Part shown: piece after piece, positions 36,262 to 46,844 of the stretch
Position numbering within the stretch: the stretch's first letter is position 1
Layout of the letters: every line of letters begins with the position of its first letter
Assembly: GCA_944323445.1 (NCBI GenBank)
Contig: CALUSM010000001.1
Span: 1-64,000, forward strand
DNA from: an uncultured Bacteroidales bacterium
Lineage (GTDB): Bacteria; Bacteroidota; Bacteroidia; Bacteroidales; UBA932
Direction of reading: 5' to 3'
Length of the DNA: 64,000 bases
Program-made: the position numbers and the translations under genes
The notes under the pieces: model-generated
The model's input: the letters and a program-made list of their open reading frames with translations, nothing else
Databases searched by the model: none
What the model was told of the DNA's origin: nothing

Positions 36262-38826
36262 ATGACTAATGTCGTAAAAATCGAAAGCAAGCTCGCCTTC
36301 GACAAGATCCGCGAGTCCATAGCCGCCCGCTGCTCTACTGGCTACGGCAGGGAAAGGGCCGAGAGCGAGCAGATCTCTGTGGATCCTGCCGAGATTGGAC
36401 GGCGTCTCGGTCTTGCCGACGAGATGCGGGTCATCCTTATGTTCGAGACATCTTTCCCGACATCGGGATATGCCGACTGCATTCCTTTTCTGGTCCCGTT
36501 GCGGAGTCCCTTCTCGCATATTGACCTGCCGTCTTTGGTTCTTCTGCGCGGAGCCCTGGATACACTCCGCAAGATTCTCAATTTCTTCGGCAGTTGCAGG
36601 GACGGGCAGTATCCTCTGCTGAGGGACATGACCTCGGCGGTAATTTCTTTCCCGGAGGTGCTCCGGAGGATAGATGAGATACTGGATAAATACGGGGACG
36701 TGAGGGATAATGCCTCGGAACAGCTGTATTCCATCCGCAGGGCTATCCGGGACAAGGAGGGAACGGTCTCCAGGCGTATACAGGCAATTCTGCGCAAGGC
36801 TCAGGAGGACGGAGTGGCAGATGCTGATTCCTCGGTGTCCGTACGTGAGGGCAAGATGCTGATTCCGGTCGCCTCGGGCAACAAGAAGAAAGTGCCAGGA
36901 ATAGTCTATGGGGAGTCGGCCTCGGGCAAGACTTCGTTCATCGAGCCGATGGAGATTGTGGAGCTCAACAATCAGCTCAGAGAGCTGCATTTCGAGGAAC
37001 AGAGGGAGATACTCCGGATACTTACTGAGTTCACTGATTTCCTGCGGCCGTATATCGAGGATGTCATAGATTCTCAAAAATTTATGGGTGAGCTGGACTT
37101 TATTCTGGCCAAGGCTGCTGTCTCGTCCCGTTTCCGAGGCGGCAAGCCGGTGCTCTCGGACAGGGGGGAGGTGCTGCTGCGCCAGGGCCGGCATCCGTTG
37201 CTTGAGGAGGCGCTGGAAAAAGAGGGCAAGAAGATAGTGCCCCTGGATGTGGTGCTGACATCCCAGAAGCGGATACTGCTCATATCCGGGCCCAATGCCG
37301 GAGGTAAGTCTGTATGCCTTAAGACTTTGGGCCTGCTGCAATATATGTTCCAATGGGGTGTCCTCATCCCGGCTTCGGAGAGCTCCGAGATGACAGTTTT
37401 TCACGATATGTTTGTGGATATCGGGGATGATCAGTCGTTGGAGAACGATCTGAGTACCTACAGTTCGCATCTGCTCAACATGAAAGAGGCCCTGGCTCTG
37501 GCGGATGACCGCTCGTTGGTGCTCATAGACGAGTTCGGTTCGGGAACCGAGCCTGCGGCGGGAGGAGCGATTGCCGAGGAGATTTTGAGCGAGTTTGAGA
37601 AGAAAGGCTGTTACGGGGTGATAACCACGCACTACACCAATCTGAAGTTCTATGCCAGCAACAGCAGCCGTATCGCAAACGGCGCGATGCTTTTCGACGT
37701 CCAGAAAATCCAGCCTCTTTTCCGCCTGGAGATAGGTCTGCCGGGCAATTCCTTCGCGTTCGAGCTGGCCCGGAAGATAGGTCTGCCCGAGAGTATTGTC
37801 CACGGTGCTGAGGAGAGGGCCGGTAAGGATTATGTTGCTGTGGAGCGCAACCTGCGCAGGATAGCCCGCAACAGGCGTGAACTGGAGGAACGGCTGGTGA
37901 GGGTCAAGGCCGCGGACCGTACGCTGGATTCGATGACTGAGAAGTACGAGAAGGAACTTTCTGAGATAAAGGCTCTTCGCAAGAGTGTCCTGGATGAGGC
38001 ACGGGCGCAGGCCGCCGAGATAGTCGCTCAGGCCAACAGGCAGATTGAGCGCACGATACGCGAGATACGCGAGTCTCAGGCAGAGAAGCAGCGGACTCAG
38101 GAGGTGCGTTCGGAGCTGAAGGACTTTGTGGCTTCGGTGGCGGATGATGCTGCCGCCCGCAGTGAGATGGAGGCCCGGATAGAACGGAAGATGGCTCAGA
38201 TTATTGAGCGGAAGCGGAGGCAGGAGGAAAGGCGGGCCCGTCGTGCGGCAGGCGGTGGAAACGGTCAGGGACAGTCTGGCTCAACGGACGGCCCTGATGG
38301 ACCGGAAACCTCCGCGCTTTCTGATGTGCGTCCCGACAGTATTGCCCCGGACCGGATAGCTCCTGGGGTGTACGTCCGGCTCGAGGACAGCGGTATGTGC
38401 GGCGAGGTGGTGCAGGTTGCCGGCCGAAAGGCCACGGTAGCCGTCGGGGAGATACTCTCCCGCGTGGATGTCTCAAAGCTCATTCCCCTGTCCGCCAATC
38501 AGTACCGCACGTCTGTCAAGTCTCCGCGTCCAGCAGCTCCGTCTGTCAGGCTCTCCTCGTCGATTTCCGAACGCAAGCTTAACTTCAAGCCTTCGATTGA
38601 TATCCGTGGCATGCATCTGGACGAAGCGATACCTGCCGTCACCCGCTTCATCGACGATGCCCTGATGGTCGGCATGTCCGATGTCAGCATCCTGCATGGC
38701 AAGGGAGCCGGTGTCCTCAAGGAGGAAATCCGCAAGCTCCTGCGCATCACCCCCGGGGTCGTATCTTTTGCCGACGAGCATGTCGAACGCGGCGGCTCCG
38801 GCATTACCGTCGTAAAGTTGGAATAG
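36262..38826 (+). CDS. mutS2: MutS2 ATPase/endonuclease
   Basis: 854 aa from ATG 36262 (a GTG two codons earlier is possible). Core and lever helices, Walker A GPNAGGKS near residue 343, Walker B LVLIDEFGSGTEP, a long coiled coil, and a C-terminal Smr domain (DIRGMHLDEA; LHGKGAGVL). Acts on collided ribosomes or recombination intermediates. Followed by comF after 2 bp. Confidence 0.95.
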   Translation: MTNVVKIESKLAFDKIRESIAARCSTGYGRERAESEQISVDPAEIGRRLGLADEMRVILMFETSFPTSGYADCIPFLVPLRSPFSHIDLPSLVLLRGALDTLRKILNFFGSCRDGQYPLLRDMTSAVISFPEVLRRIDEILDKYGDVRDNASEQLYSIRRAIRDKEGTVSRRIQAILRKAQEDGVADADSSVSVREGKMLIPVASGNKKKVPGIVYGESASGKTSFIEPMEIVELNNQLRELHFEEQREILRILTEFTDFLRPYIEDVIDSQKFMGELDFILAKAAVSSRFRGGKPVLSDRGEVLLRQGRHPLLEEALEKEGKKIVPLDVVLTSQKRILLISGPNAGGKSVCLKTLGLLQYMFQWGVLIPASESSEMTVFHDMFVDIGDDQSLENDLSTYSSHLLNMKEALALADDRSLVLIDEFGSGTEPAAGGAIAEEILSEFEKKGCYGVITTHYTNLKFYASNSSRIANGAMLFDVQKIQPLFRLEIGLPGNSFAFELARKIGLPESIVHGAEERAGKDYVAVERNLRRIARNRRELEERLVRVKAADRTLDSMTEKYEKELSEIKALRKSVLDEARAQAAEIVAQANRQIERTIREIRESQAEKQRTQEVRSELKDFVASVADDAAARSEMEARIERKMAQIIERKRRQEERRARRAAGGGNGQGQSGSTDGPDGPETSALSDVRPDSIAPDRIAPGVYVRLEDSGMCGEVVQVAGRKATVAVGEILSRVDVSKLIPLSANQYRTSVKSPRPAAPSVRLSSSISERKLNFKPSIDIRGMHLDEAIPAVTRFIDDALMVGMSDVSILHGKGAGVLKEEIRKLLRITPGVVSFADEHVERGGSGITVVKLE

Positions 38827-38828
38827 AT

Positions 38829-39545
38829 ATGGACTGGAGCAGGGGTTGGCTGGAGCTGGCGGATATGATATGGCCCAGGAGGTGCGGAGTGTGTGGTGAC
38901 TGTCTGGACACTGATGAACGGTATGTCTGCGCTGAGTGTCTGGCAGATATGCCGCTGACGTATTTCTGGAGCTGGAGGAACAACCCGGCCGAGCAGATTC
39001 TCTGGGCCCGGACATATCTTCAGGGAGTGGTGTCCCTCATGTATTTTTCAAAGGACAATGATTACAGGCGGCTGCTGTATGCAGTCAAATATCAGGGTAA
39101 TGCGCCCATGGGCCGCTGGTTGGGCCATATGCTGGGGCTCCATATGCATGGGGAGTATCCCGTTCCCGATGTCATTGTTCCGGTGCCGCTGCACTGGTGC
39201 AGGAAGTGGAAGCGCGGGTACAATCAGGCTGAGGTCATAGCCCGCGGCATATCGGAGGGACTGGGAGGCAAAGTTCCGGTCCTGACCGGAATCCTGCGCC
39301 GTGTCCGCTACAGCACATCCCAGACCCGCATGTCGGTAGGAAACAAATGGGAGAATGTCACAGGTGCGTTTGTCATCGGAGACATAAAAAAAGCCGCTGA
39401 TAAGCTCAGCGGCCGTCATGTACTGCTCGTGGACGATGTGCTCACTACCGGTGCGACTGTAGAGGCCTGCTGGGAGGCTCTCCGTTGCATACCCGACGTC
39501 AGAATCTCTTACGCCAGTGTGGCCTTCGTCCCGAGGAACGTCTAG
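38829..39545 (+). CDS. comF: ComF-family phosphoribosyltransferase-like protein
   Basis: 238 aa. N-terminal zinc-finger Cys pairs (RRCGVCGDCL; YVCAECL) and a C-terminal PRTase motif LLVDDVLTTGAT. Involved in DNA uptake in competent species; role in Bacteroidota unclear. Convergent with metK, 3 bp between stops. Confidence 0.92.
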   Translation: MDWSRGWLELADMIWPRRCGVCGDCLDTDERYVCAECLADMPLTYFWSWRNNPAEQILWARTYLQGVVSLMYFSKDNDYRRLLYAVKYQGNAPMGRWLGHMLGLHMHGEYPVPDVIVPVPLHWCRKWKRGYNQAEVIARGISEGLGGKVPVLTGILRRVRYSTSQTRMSVGNKWENVTGAFVIGDIKKAADKLSGRHVLLVDDVLTTGATVEACWEALRCIPDVRISYASVAFVPRNV

Positions 39546-39548
39546 ATG

Positions 39549-40838
39549 TCAGATTCCGAACTCCTTCTTTATCATGTCAACCGAGTCGAGGAGCTCCCAG
39601 CCGAAGAACTGGACTTCCTCCTCTACTGACTTTCCGTCGCGCATGAGCTGAACCTTGCGTCTGAAGGGGTCTCGTCCGAAATGGCCGTATGCGGCTGTGG
39701 GCAGGTAAATCGGGTTCTTGAGTCCGAAACGCTTGATGATGGCTGCGGGACGCAGGTCGAAAATCGTGCGGATCTTCTCGGCTATCTGTCCGTCGGTCAG
39801 GGGTATCCTGGACTTTCCGTAGGTGTTGACGAAGATGCTGACAGGCTCGGCGATGCCTATCGCGTAGGCTATCTGGATAAGAATCTCATCGGCCACACCG
39901 GCTGCTACCAGGTTCTTGGCAATATAGCGGGCCGCGTATGCCGCCGAGCGGTCCACCTTGCTGGGATCCTTGCCCGAGAACGCTCCGCCGCCGTGTGCGC
40001 CCTTGCCTCCGTAGGTGTCCACGATTATCTTGCGTCCTGTCAGTCCGGTGTCTCCGTGGGGACCTCCTATGACGAACTTGCCGGTGGGGTTGACATGGAG
40101 GATGAAATTGCCGTCAAAGAGCTGACGGGTCCTTTCAGGCAGACGGGCGATGATTCTGGGAATCAAGATGGTTTCTATATCCTTGCGGATACGGCTCTGG
40201 ATGGCTGCATCGTTCTCTGGAGTGCCGGGCACCATGTCTTCCGCAGCGGGAAAGTCATCGTGCTGGGTGGATATGACGATGGTGTGCACTCTCAGCGGCC
40301 TGTGGTCATCGCTGTACTCGATGGTGAACTGGGACTTGGCATCCGGACGGAGATAGGGCATGGGGGAGGGGTTCTCCCTTCGTATCCTGGCCAGCTCTAT
40401 CAGTGCTATGTGGGCGAGGGTGAGGGGCAGGGGCATGTATTCTTCGGTGTCGTTGCAGGCGTATCCGAACATCATGCCCTGGTCACCGGCTCCCTGCTGC
40501 TCCTCCTCGGTGCGTTCAACGCCACGGTTGATATCGGGCGACTGCTCGTGCAGGGCGGAGAGGATACCGCATGACTTGGAGTCGAACATGTAGTCGGCCT
40601 TGGTGTATCCGATCTTCTCTATTACGCCGCGGGCGACATGCTGGATGTCCACGTAGGCGTTCTCTGAGCGGACCTCACCGCAGATGACGGCAAGTCCGGT
40701 GCTTACAAATGTCTCACAGGCCACCTTGGCCTCGGGGTCCTGACGCAGGAAGTCATCGAGTATGGCGTCCGATATCTGGTCGGCCACCTTGTCAGGATGT
40801 CCTTCTGAAACTGATTCTGAAGTGAAAAAATATGCCAT
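39549..40838 (-). CDS. metK: S-adenosylmethionine synthase
   Basis: 429 aa from ATG 40838, where [17 protein letters not shown] begins; the open frame runs further up but only into the leader. Motifs [20 protein letters not shown]-type segment (GGGAFSGKD) and [16 protein letters not shown]. Makes SAM from Met and ATP. The leader carries a terminator hairpin. Confidence 0.97.
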   Translation of the reverse strand: MAYFFTSESVSEGHPDKVADQISDAILDDFLRQDPEAKVACETFVSTGLAVICGEVRSENAYVDIQHVARGVIEKIGYTKADYMFDSKSCGILSALHEQSPDINRGVERTEEEQQGAGDQGMMFGYACNDTEEYMPLPLTLAHIALIELARIRRENPSPMPYLRPDAKSQFTIEYSDDHRPLRVHTIVISTQHDDFPAAEDMVPGTPENDAAIQSRIRKDIETILIPRIIARLPERTRQLFDGNFILHVNPTGKFVIGGPHGDTGLTGRKIIVDTYGGKGAHGGGAFSGKDPSKVDRSAAYAARYIAKNLVAAGVADEILIQIAYAIGIAEPVSIFVNTYGKSRIPLTDGQIAEKIRTIFDLRPAAIIKRFGLKNPIYLPTAAYGHFGRDPFRRKVQLMRDGKSVEEEVQFFGWELLDSVDMIKKEFGI

Positions 40839-40861
40839 AATATATAAAAGGTATATAAAAC

Positions 40862-40897
40862 AAAAAAATCTCTTCCGAACGAGTTTCGGAGAGATTT
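40862..40897 (-). terminator. Intrinsic terminator in the metK leader (attenuator candidate)
   Basis: On the minus strand the stem AAATCTCTCCGAA / TTCGGAAGAGATTT closes a 5-nt loop and is followed by T7, 24-30 nt before metK. Loop-side AAACTCGTT (40886-40878) is complementary to AACGAGTTT farther upstream (40981-40973), which could form a competing helix. Confidence 0.7.
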
Positions 40898-41093
40898 GAC
40901 AAAACACTAACTGTATGAAAGATTCATTTTAGCATTTTTTAGTGTGGTTGCAAGCAGGCAAATCTGTCCACAAAACTCGTTTTGACATTCCTTTTTGGAA
41001 ATGTCACGCAAATGTCATAACAAAAATTTGGATATGCAAATTTTTTTGAATTTTTTTGCGAGAAATTTTACAACCAATTTACAATCTACACCA
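40898..41093. other. Divergent metK / TonB-receptor control region
   Basis: About 200 AT-rich bp. Contains GACATTCC/GGAAATGTC at 40984-41004, a hairpin on either strand, and several poly-T tracts just before the receptor gene. I see no exact TAnnTTTG box for metK. Confidence 0.4.
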
Positions 41094-44000
41094 ATGAAAA
41101 GAACAATCAGAAAGATTGCCTTGACCCTTTTGAGTCTCTTTGCGGCTGTTGCCGCATCGGCTCAGGTCACAACTTCATCAATCAGCGGTAGGATTACAGA
41201 CGAGAACGGCACCGACCTGGCCGGTGCTACGGTTATCGCAGTTCATGTACCTTCGGGAACACAGTATTGGACAATAGCTGATTCCAAAGGCAACTACCGC
41301 ATTCTCAACATTCTTCCTGGCGGTCCCTATACTGTCAGAGTCGAGATGCTCGGCTTCAGGATCACGGAGATCACCGACATCAATGTAGCGCTGGCCGACA
41401 ATTTCGTAGTCAATGCGGCCCTCCAGGAGGAGAGCATGGATCTTGATGAGGTGGTGGTAGTGGCTGAGAGTGCTACCTCCAATATGCGCTCGGACCGAGC
41501 AGGAGCCGTGACATCCCTCAATGTCAGGGCTATCAACAGTGTTCCTGTCATCAGCCGTGACGTGCAGGATATCATCAAGCTGACTCCTCAGGCGTATGAC
41601 AGCGGCAACGGACCTCAGATCGGTGGCGGTACCTACCGGCAGAACAACTTTACTATCGACGGTGCTGCGGCCAACAACGCATTCGGTATCGGAGGCACCA
41701 TGCCCGCAAACGGCTCTCCTATATCAATGGACGCCATCGAGCAGATATCCGTGAACGTGACACCTTATGATGTGCGTCAGAGCGGATTCATCGGGGCGGC
41801 AATGAACGCCGTTACCCGCTCGGGACACAACCAGTTCGAGGCATCTGCCTACTCCTATTTCTACAATGAGAAGTTCAGAGGCAAATGGGTGGAGGGCAAC
41901 GAGCTCACCATCAATCCCGAGCAGCACCTCCTCGTAGGTGCCCGCGTCGGCGGTCCCATCATCAAGGACAAACTCTTCTTCTTCCTCAACTTCGAGATGG
42001 AGAGGGACGTGGAGCCCGGTCCTTCGAGACGTGCCGCTACACCCGAGAATCCCTGGACTAACGGTGATGACGGTATCGCACGTCCTTCCGCATCCGTGAT
42101 GGACGCTCTTTCGAACTATCTCATCAACGAGTATGGCTATAACCCCGGCTCATATCAGGGATATTCCACAATCAGCCCTGCCTACAAGTTCCTCGCCCGT
42201 CTGGACTGGAACATCAACAACAACCACAAGCTGAACGTGCGTTTCAACATGACCAACTCCAAGAGTCCACTTCCTCCTTCGACATCTACCAGCGGTCTGG
42301 GTGACAGGAACTTCGCTACCGGTAACAGGCAGGATATGGAGGCAATCTACTTCCAGAACGCCCGCTATTTCCAGGAGAACAACTTCATGTCGGTGGTCGG
42401 TGAGCTCAACTCCCGCTTCCTCGACGGAAAGGTCAACAACGTGCTTCGTGCCACATACTCCCATCAGTATGAGCCCCGCAGCACGGAGGGCGGTATGTTT
42501 CCCTTTGTGGATATCGCTGTAGGTGACTACTACTACACATCTTTCGGTACAGAGCTCTTCTCGCTCGGCAACCTCAGGGACGTGAATACCGTAACCGTTA
42601 CCGACGAGGTGACAGCATCTCTGGGTATCAACCAGTTGACCGCCGGTGTCCAGTACGAGTGGAACAGGACCAAGAACGGTTTCCAGAGATTCGGTGCAGG
42701 CTACTATACATTCTGCTTCGATGACGAGGATGCCCTGATGTCCGCCATAAACAGCAATACTCTTTTCGACAATCCTCACCAGTTCGCTATCACCCACTCT
42801 TTCAACAGTGACTGGTCCCAGGCATTCCCTCAGTTCGACTTCCATCAGATATCCGCATACATCCAGAACGAGATGTCTTTCGAGCGCTTCAAGCTCTCTT
42901 ACGGTCTCCGTGTAGAGGTGCCCATCTATCCTGATCTCGGTATCATGGAGAATCCTCAGGTGTCTAACGGAACATTCGCAGACTACAACGGCAACGGAGG
43001 CAAGTACAGCACTCTGCAGCTTCCTTCCACTACAGTGATGTTCTCGCCCCGCATCGGCTTCAACTGGGATATCCTCGGGGACCGCAGTCTCGTGCTCCGC
43101 GGAGGCTCGGGCTTCTTCACAGGCCGTCTGCCTTTCGTATGGATTGTAGCTCAGGCCGGTGACGCGGGTGTAATCCAGGCCACCACCACCAGGGTGGAGG
43201 GCGACCAGCAGGTTCCTCCTTTCATGGTGAACCGGGTTGACCAGCTCAACTGGCTCTATCCTGAAGGAGTGGAACCCGGTGCCGCTTCCATCTCCAGCAT
43301 CTCCCTGATGGCTCCTGACCTCAAGATGCCCCAGACCTGGAAATCCTCCCTGGCTCTCGACTACATCATGCCCGGTGACGTGATGCTGTCCGTTGAGGGT
43401 GTGTTCAACTATGACATCAATCCTGTGACCATCACCAACGTAGGTCTGCTCGACCCCGTATACTCCAATATCAACAACTTTGCTGACAACCGCTACGTGT
43501 GGGACGGCTACTATGTGCCCAGTCTCCAGAACGTATACCTGCTCAACAACTCCAAGAAAGGCGGTCACTACTACTCAGTCACCGTCAAGGCAGAGAAGCA
43601 CAACTTTTATGGTTTCGACGGTATGATCGCATACACCTACAGCGACGCCAGAAGCTACGGTGACGGCTGGGGAGACCAGGTGTATTCGGCTTGGCAGAAT
43701 GCTGCTACGGTCAACGGTCAGAACCTTGTGGAGCTCGGCTACGCCGGCTACGTGATGCCTCACCGTCTGATCGCTTCACTCAGCTATACCGCAGAATATG
43801 CGAAGAACTTCGCTACCGGTATCAGCATTTTCTATGAGGGCGGTCCCCGCGGCAGGTACTCCTATACCTATACTGACAACATCGTGGGTGACGGCGGAGC
43901 CAACAACCTGATTTATGTTCCTGCAAGCAAGGACGAGCTCACCTTCGAGGACTATACTCCCGATAACTGGGACCGCGTGTATACAGCCGAAGAGCAGGCT

Positions 44001-44417
44001 GAGGACTTCTGGAATTTTATCAACAACAGCAAGTATCTCAGCTCCCGCAAGGGTATGTATGCCGAGCGCAACGGCCTGGTGGCTCCCTGGACCCATCAGT
44101 TCGATGTCCGTATCTTCCAGAACTTCTATATCCCTCAGAAGAACGGTCAGCGTCACACACTTCAGATCGGCCTCGATATTGAGAACATCGGCAACCTCTT
44201 CAGCCAGAACTGGGGACACTTCTGGTCGTCAAACGGCACCCAGATTCTCGAAATTGCCGGCAACGGCTACAATCAGGGCGGTGTCGGACAGAGCGCTGCT
44301 CCTGTCTACCATTTCATGGCGAACGGTACACAGCGTCTGACCAGGGAGTTCTCTCCTTCCGTAAGCCTCTCTTCCACATGGATGATGCAGCTCAGTTTCC
44401 GTTGGATCTTCGATTAG
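41094..44417 (+). CDS. TonB-dependent outer-membrane receptor
   Basis: 1107 aa from ATG 41094 (the open frame begins earlier but the signal peptide starts here: MKRTIRKIALTLLSLFAAVAASAQ). Residues 25-110 form a carboxypeptidase-regulatory-like domain (ISGRITDENGTDLAGATVIA), then a plug (SPISMDAIEQISVNVTPYDVRQSG) and a long beta-barrel ending in WMMQLSFRWIFD with terminal aromatic. No SusD partner follows, so it is of the stand-alone OmpA/Oar-like type. Substrate unknown. Confidence 0.93.
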   Translation: MKRTIRKIALTLLSLFAAVAASAQVTTSSISGRITDENGTDLAGATVIAVHVPSGTQYWTIADSKGNYRILNILPGGPYTVRVEMLGFRITEITDINVALADNFVVNAALQEESMDLDEVVVVAESATSNMRSDRAGAVTSLNVRAINSVPVISRDVQDIIKLTPQAYDSGNGPQIGGGTYRQNNFTIDGAAANNAFGIGGTMPANGSPISMDAIEQISVNVTPYDVRQSGFIGAAMNAVTRSGHNQFEASAYSYFYNEKFRGKWVEGNELTINPEQHLLVGARVGGPIIKDKLFFFLNFEMERDVEPGPSRRAATPENPWTNGDDGIARPSASVMDALSNYLINEYGYNPGSYQGYSTISPAYKFLARLDWNINNNHKLNVRFNMTNSKSPLPPSTSTSGLGDRNFATGNRQDMEAIYFQNARYFQENNFMSVVGELNSRFLDGKVNNVLRATYSHQYEPRSTEGGMFPFVDIAVGDYYYTSFGTELFSLGNLRDVNTVTVTDEVTASLGINQLTAGVQYEWNRTKNGFQRFGAGYYTFCFDDEDALMSAINSNTLFDNPHQFAITHSFNSDWSQAFPQFDFHQISAYIQNEMSFERFKLSYGLRVEVPIYPDLGIMENPQVSNGTFADYNGNGGKYSTLQLPSTTVMFSPRIGFNWDILGDRSLVLRGGSGFFTGRLPFVWIVAQAGDAGVIQATTTRVEGDQQVPPFMVNRVDQLNWLYPEGVEPGAASISSISLMAPDLKMPQTWKSSLALDYIMPGDVMLSVEGVFNYDINPVTITNVGLLDPVYSNINNFADNRYVWDGYYVPSLQNVYLLNNSKKGGHYYSVTVKAEKHNFYGFDGMIAYTYSDARSYGDGWGDQVYSAWQNAATVNGQNLVELGYAGYVMPHRLIASLSYTAEYAKNFATGISIFYEGGPRGRYSYTYTDNIVGDGGANNLIYVPASKDELTFEDYTPDNWDRVYTAEEQAEDFWNFINNSKYLSSRKGMYAERNGLVAPWTHQFDVRIFQNFYIPQKNGQRHTLQIGLDIENIGNLFSQNWGHFWSSNGTQILEIAGNGYNQGGVGQSAAPVYHFMANGTQRLTREFSPSVSLSSTWMMQLSFRWIFD

Positions 44418-44443
44418 CGGACCAGAGCTGGCTGTAAAAAAAT

Positions 44444-44482
44444 ATCCCGGCAGTCATTGTCAACGGCTGCCGGGATTTTATT
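44444..44482. terminator. Terminator after the TonB receptor
   Basis: ATCCCGGCAG / CTGCCGGGAT stem, 13-nt loop, T-rich tail; lies between converging genes. Confidence 0.85.
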
Positions 44483-44502
44483 TTATTCAGTCAGAATTGT
44501 TT

Positions 44503-45531
44503 CTAGATGGAGGTCTCGAACTCCCTGAGGAAACGGACATCGTTCTCGAAGTAGAGTCTGAGGTCCTTGACCTGCCACTTGAGCATGGCTATGCGCTCTA
44601 CTCCCATTCCGAAGGCGAATCCGGTGTAGACGGCCGGGTCTATCCCGCAGGCCTCGAGGACATTGGGATCCACCATGCCGGCACCCATTATCTCGAGCCA
44701 GCCGGTACCCTTGCAGATGTTGCAGCCCTTGCCGCCGCAGATGTTGCAGCTGATGTCCACCTCTGTGCTGGGCTCTGTGAAAGGGAAGTAGGAGGGACGC
44801 ATGCGGATTTTGGTATCCGGACCGAACATCTCGCGTACGAAGATCAGAATCGTCTGCTTTAAGTCGGCAAAAGAGACATTGCGGTCTACGTACAGTCCCT
44901 CGACCTGATGGAAGATGCAGTGGGCGCGGGCAGAGATGGCCTCGTTGCGGAACACCCTGCCGGGGCAGATGACGCGGATAGGAGGCTTGCGGCTCTCCAT
45001 TGTTCTTACCTGAACGGAGCTGGTGTGTGTGCGCAGCAATATGGGATTGGAGCCGGAGGAGATGAAGAATGTGTCCTGCATGTCTCTTGCCGGATGGTCG
45101 GGAGGGAAGTTCAGAGCCTCGAATACGTGGTGGTCATCCTCGATCTCGGGCCCTTCCGCCAGGGCGTATCCCTGCTTGCGGAAAATCGAGATGATCTCCT
45201 CGCGGGTGATTGATATAGGATGGCGGGTGCCCAGCTCGAAGTGGTCTCCGGGCATGGTCATGTCGAATGAGGGTGCAGTGCTTTCGGAGGATGTCGCGGT
45301 GCTGTTGCGGAGTTCCTCGATTTTAGCCGCAGCCATATTCTTGAGATTGTTCAGTTTTTGGCCGAATTCCTTCTTCTTGTCCGCCGATATGGTGCGGAAC
45401 TCCTCGAAGAGCTGGGTGATTTCTCCTTTCTTGCCGAGCAGACGGACCCTCAGTTCTTCTATTTCCTTGTCTGTCCTTGCTTTTGCATTCTGGATTTCCG
45501 CCAGTATGCTGTCGATTTTCTCGTTGATCAT
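44503..45531 (-). CDS. pheS: Phenylalanyl-tRNA synthetase alpha subunit
   Basis: 342 aa from ATG 45531 ([14 protein letters not shown]). N-terminal coiled coil, then class II motifs 2 and 3 ([27 protein letters not shown]). Odd small feature common in this family: two Cys pairs [14 protein letters not shown]. Last gene in a run yraN, manC, arginine deiminase, pheS. Confidence 0.96.
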   Translation of the reverse strand: MINEKIDSILAEIQNAKARTDKEIEELRVRLLGKKGEITQLFEEFRTISADKKKEFGQKLNNLKNMAAAKIEELRNSTATSSESTAPSFDMTMPGDHFELGTRHPISITREEIISIFRKQGYALAEGPEIEDDHHVFEALNFPPDHPARDMQDTFFISSGSNPILLRTHTSSVQVRTMESRKPPIRVICPGRVFRNEAISARAHCIFHQVEGLYVDRNVSFADLKQTILIFVREMFGPDTKIRMRPSYFPFTEPSTEVDISCNICGGKGCNICKGTGWLEIMGAGMVDPNVLEACGIDPAVYTGFAFGMGVERIAMLKWQVKDLRLYFENDVRFLREFETSI

Positions 45532-45548
45532 ATTCTGTAATAGATATT

Positions 45549-46826
45549 TTATTCCCATTTAACAGGCTTACGCGACAGAGGCATGGTCATGCAGCGTGCT
45601 CCGCCGCCTCCACGGGGCAGTTCTGAGCCTTCGATGGTGATTACGCAGCGCTTGTCTCCTTCCACTGACGCCTTGCCCTCGATGAAGTCCCATGCCGGGA
45701 TAATCTCGAAGCCGTGCTTGGAGAGCTCGTCGAGGGTGTGGGTGTTGCGGGCATATGAGATAACCTTGCCGGGGGCGAAGGCGAAGAAGTTGGCGCCGCT
45801 GTGCCATTGCTCTCTCTCCTGGTCCCACTCGTCTGACTCGCCTCCGCAGATTATGGGCTCGAGGTCCATGCCCAGTCGCCTGAGGACTGACAGGATGTTG
45901 GATACGCTGTTGATTTTCACTACTTTTCCGTTTTCCATGGTGATGTGGACGGTCTGGTACTGATTGTCACCCAGGATGAGCGGTTCGAATACCATGCATT
46001 TGTCCCTGTCCAGAAGGGTGAATACCATGTCGAGGTGTATGAAAGACTCCGGTTTGTGCGGAAGCTGCTGTACGATGATGTGGCGGCGTCCTTCAGAAAC
46101 CAGCGCTCCGAGGCGGGCTGTCAGCAGGTCTATGCCTTGAGTGCTGGTACGGGCTCCGTTGCCCAGCAGCAGGATGTCGTCGCGGGCGATGAGGATGTCT
46201 CCGCCTTCCATGTATATGTCGTGGTTGCCTGGCTGGTAGTCATATGCGTTGATGATGCCGCAGCTGAACTCGCCGCTGCCCTTGTAGATGGCTTCCATTA
46301 TCAGTGACTCGCGGGTCCTTACGCGGTTGGCCATTTTGCATATCAGGGCGTTGTTGCCTATGGTCACGGCGGCGTCACGGGTAAAGTAGAAGTTGTACAG
46401 GGGGAAGAGGGCGTAGTAGTCCTCGTTGAGAAATGATGTCAGGGTGTTGATTTTTGCCGGCAGTCCTTCGATGAGCACTTTGGCAAGGCGGGCAGAGGAC
46501 ATGTCCATCAGCATGTCGAAGTAGTCGGTGACCTGTTCCATTACGCAAATCTTGCCTATGAGGGCCTGGCGTTCGGTCTCGTTGTCCAGGACCTTAACCA
46601 ACAAGTCGCTGACTGTGTATACTTTGGCAAGCTTGTGGAGCACTCCGCTGAGCTGAGCGTATTCCTCCTGTGCGATGGACAGGTTGAGGATGTCGCTGTA
46701 GAGCGCTCTCTGGGCCATCTTGGGGGTCATGTTCTCGACTTCTGCTCCGGGAGTGTGGAGCAGGACAGCATCAAGCCCGCCTATTTCGGACTGGATGTTT
46801 ATGTTCAGTGGTTTTTTCTCTGTCAT
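45549..46826 (-). CDS. Arginine deiminase-like amidinohydrolase
   Basis: 425 aa. Hydrolyses arginine to citrulline and ammonia. Motifs of the guanidino-modifying fold: [25 protein letters not shown] and the catalytic Cys in [10 protein letters not shown] near the C terminus. No ornithine carbamoyltransferase or carbamate kinase genes are adjacent. 17 bp before pheS. Confidence 0.9.
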   Translation of the reverse strand: MTEKKPLNINIQSEIGGLDAVLLHTPGAEVENMTPKMAQRALYSDILNLSIAQEEYAQLSGVLHKLAKVYTVSDLLVKVLDNETERQALIGKICVMEQVTDYFDMLMDMSSARLAKVLIEGLPAKINTLTSFLNEDYYALFPLYNFYFTRDAAVTIGNNALICKMANRVRTRESLIMEAIYKGSGEFSCGIINAYDYQPGNHDIYMEGGDILIARDDILLLGNGARTSTQGIDLLTARLGALVSEGRRHIIVQQLPHKPESFIHLDMVFTLLDRDKCMVFEPLILGDNQYQTVHITMENGKVVKINSVSNILSVLRRLGMDLEPIICGGESDEWDQEREQWHSGANFFAFAPGKVISYARNTHTLDELSKHGFEIIPAWDFIEGKASVEGDKRCVITIEGSELPRGGGGARCMTMPLSRKPVKWE

Positions 46827-46844
46827 ATATGTCTCCTAATTAGT

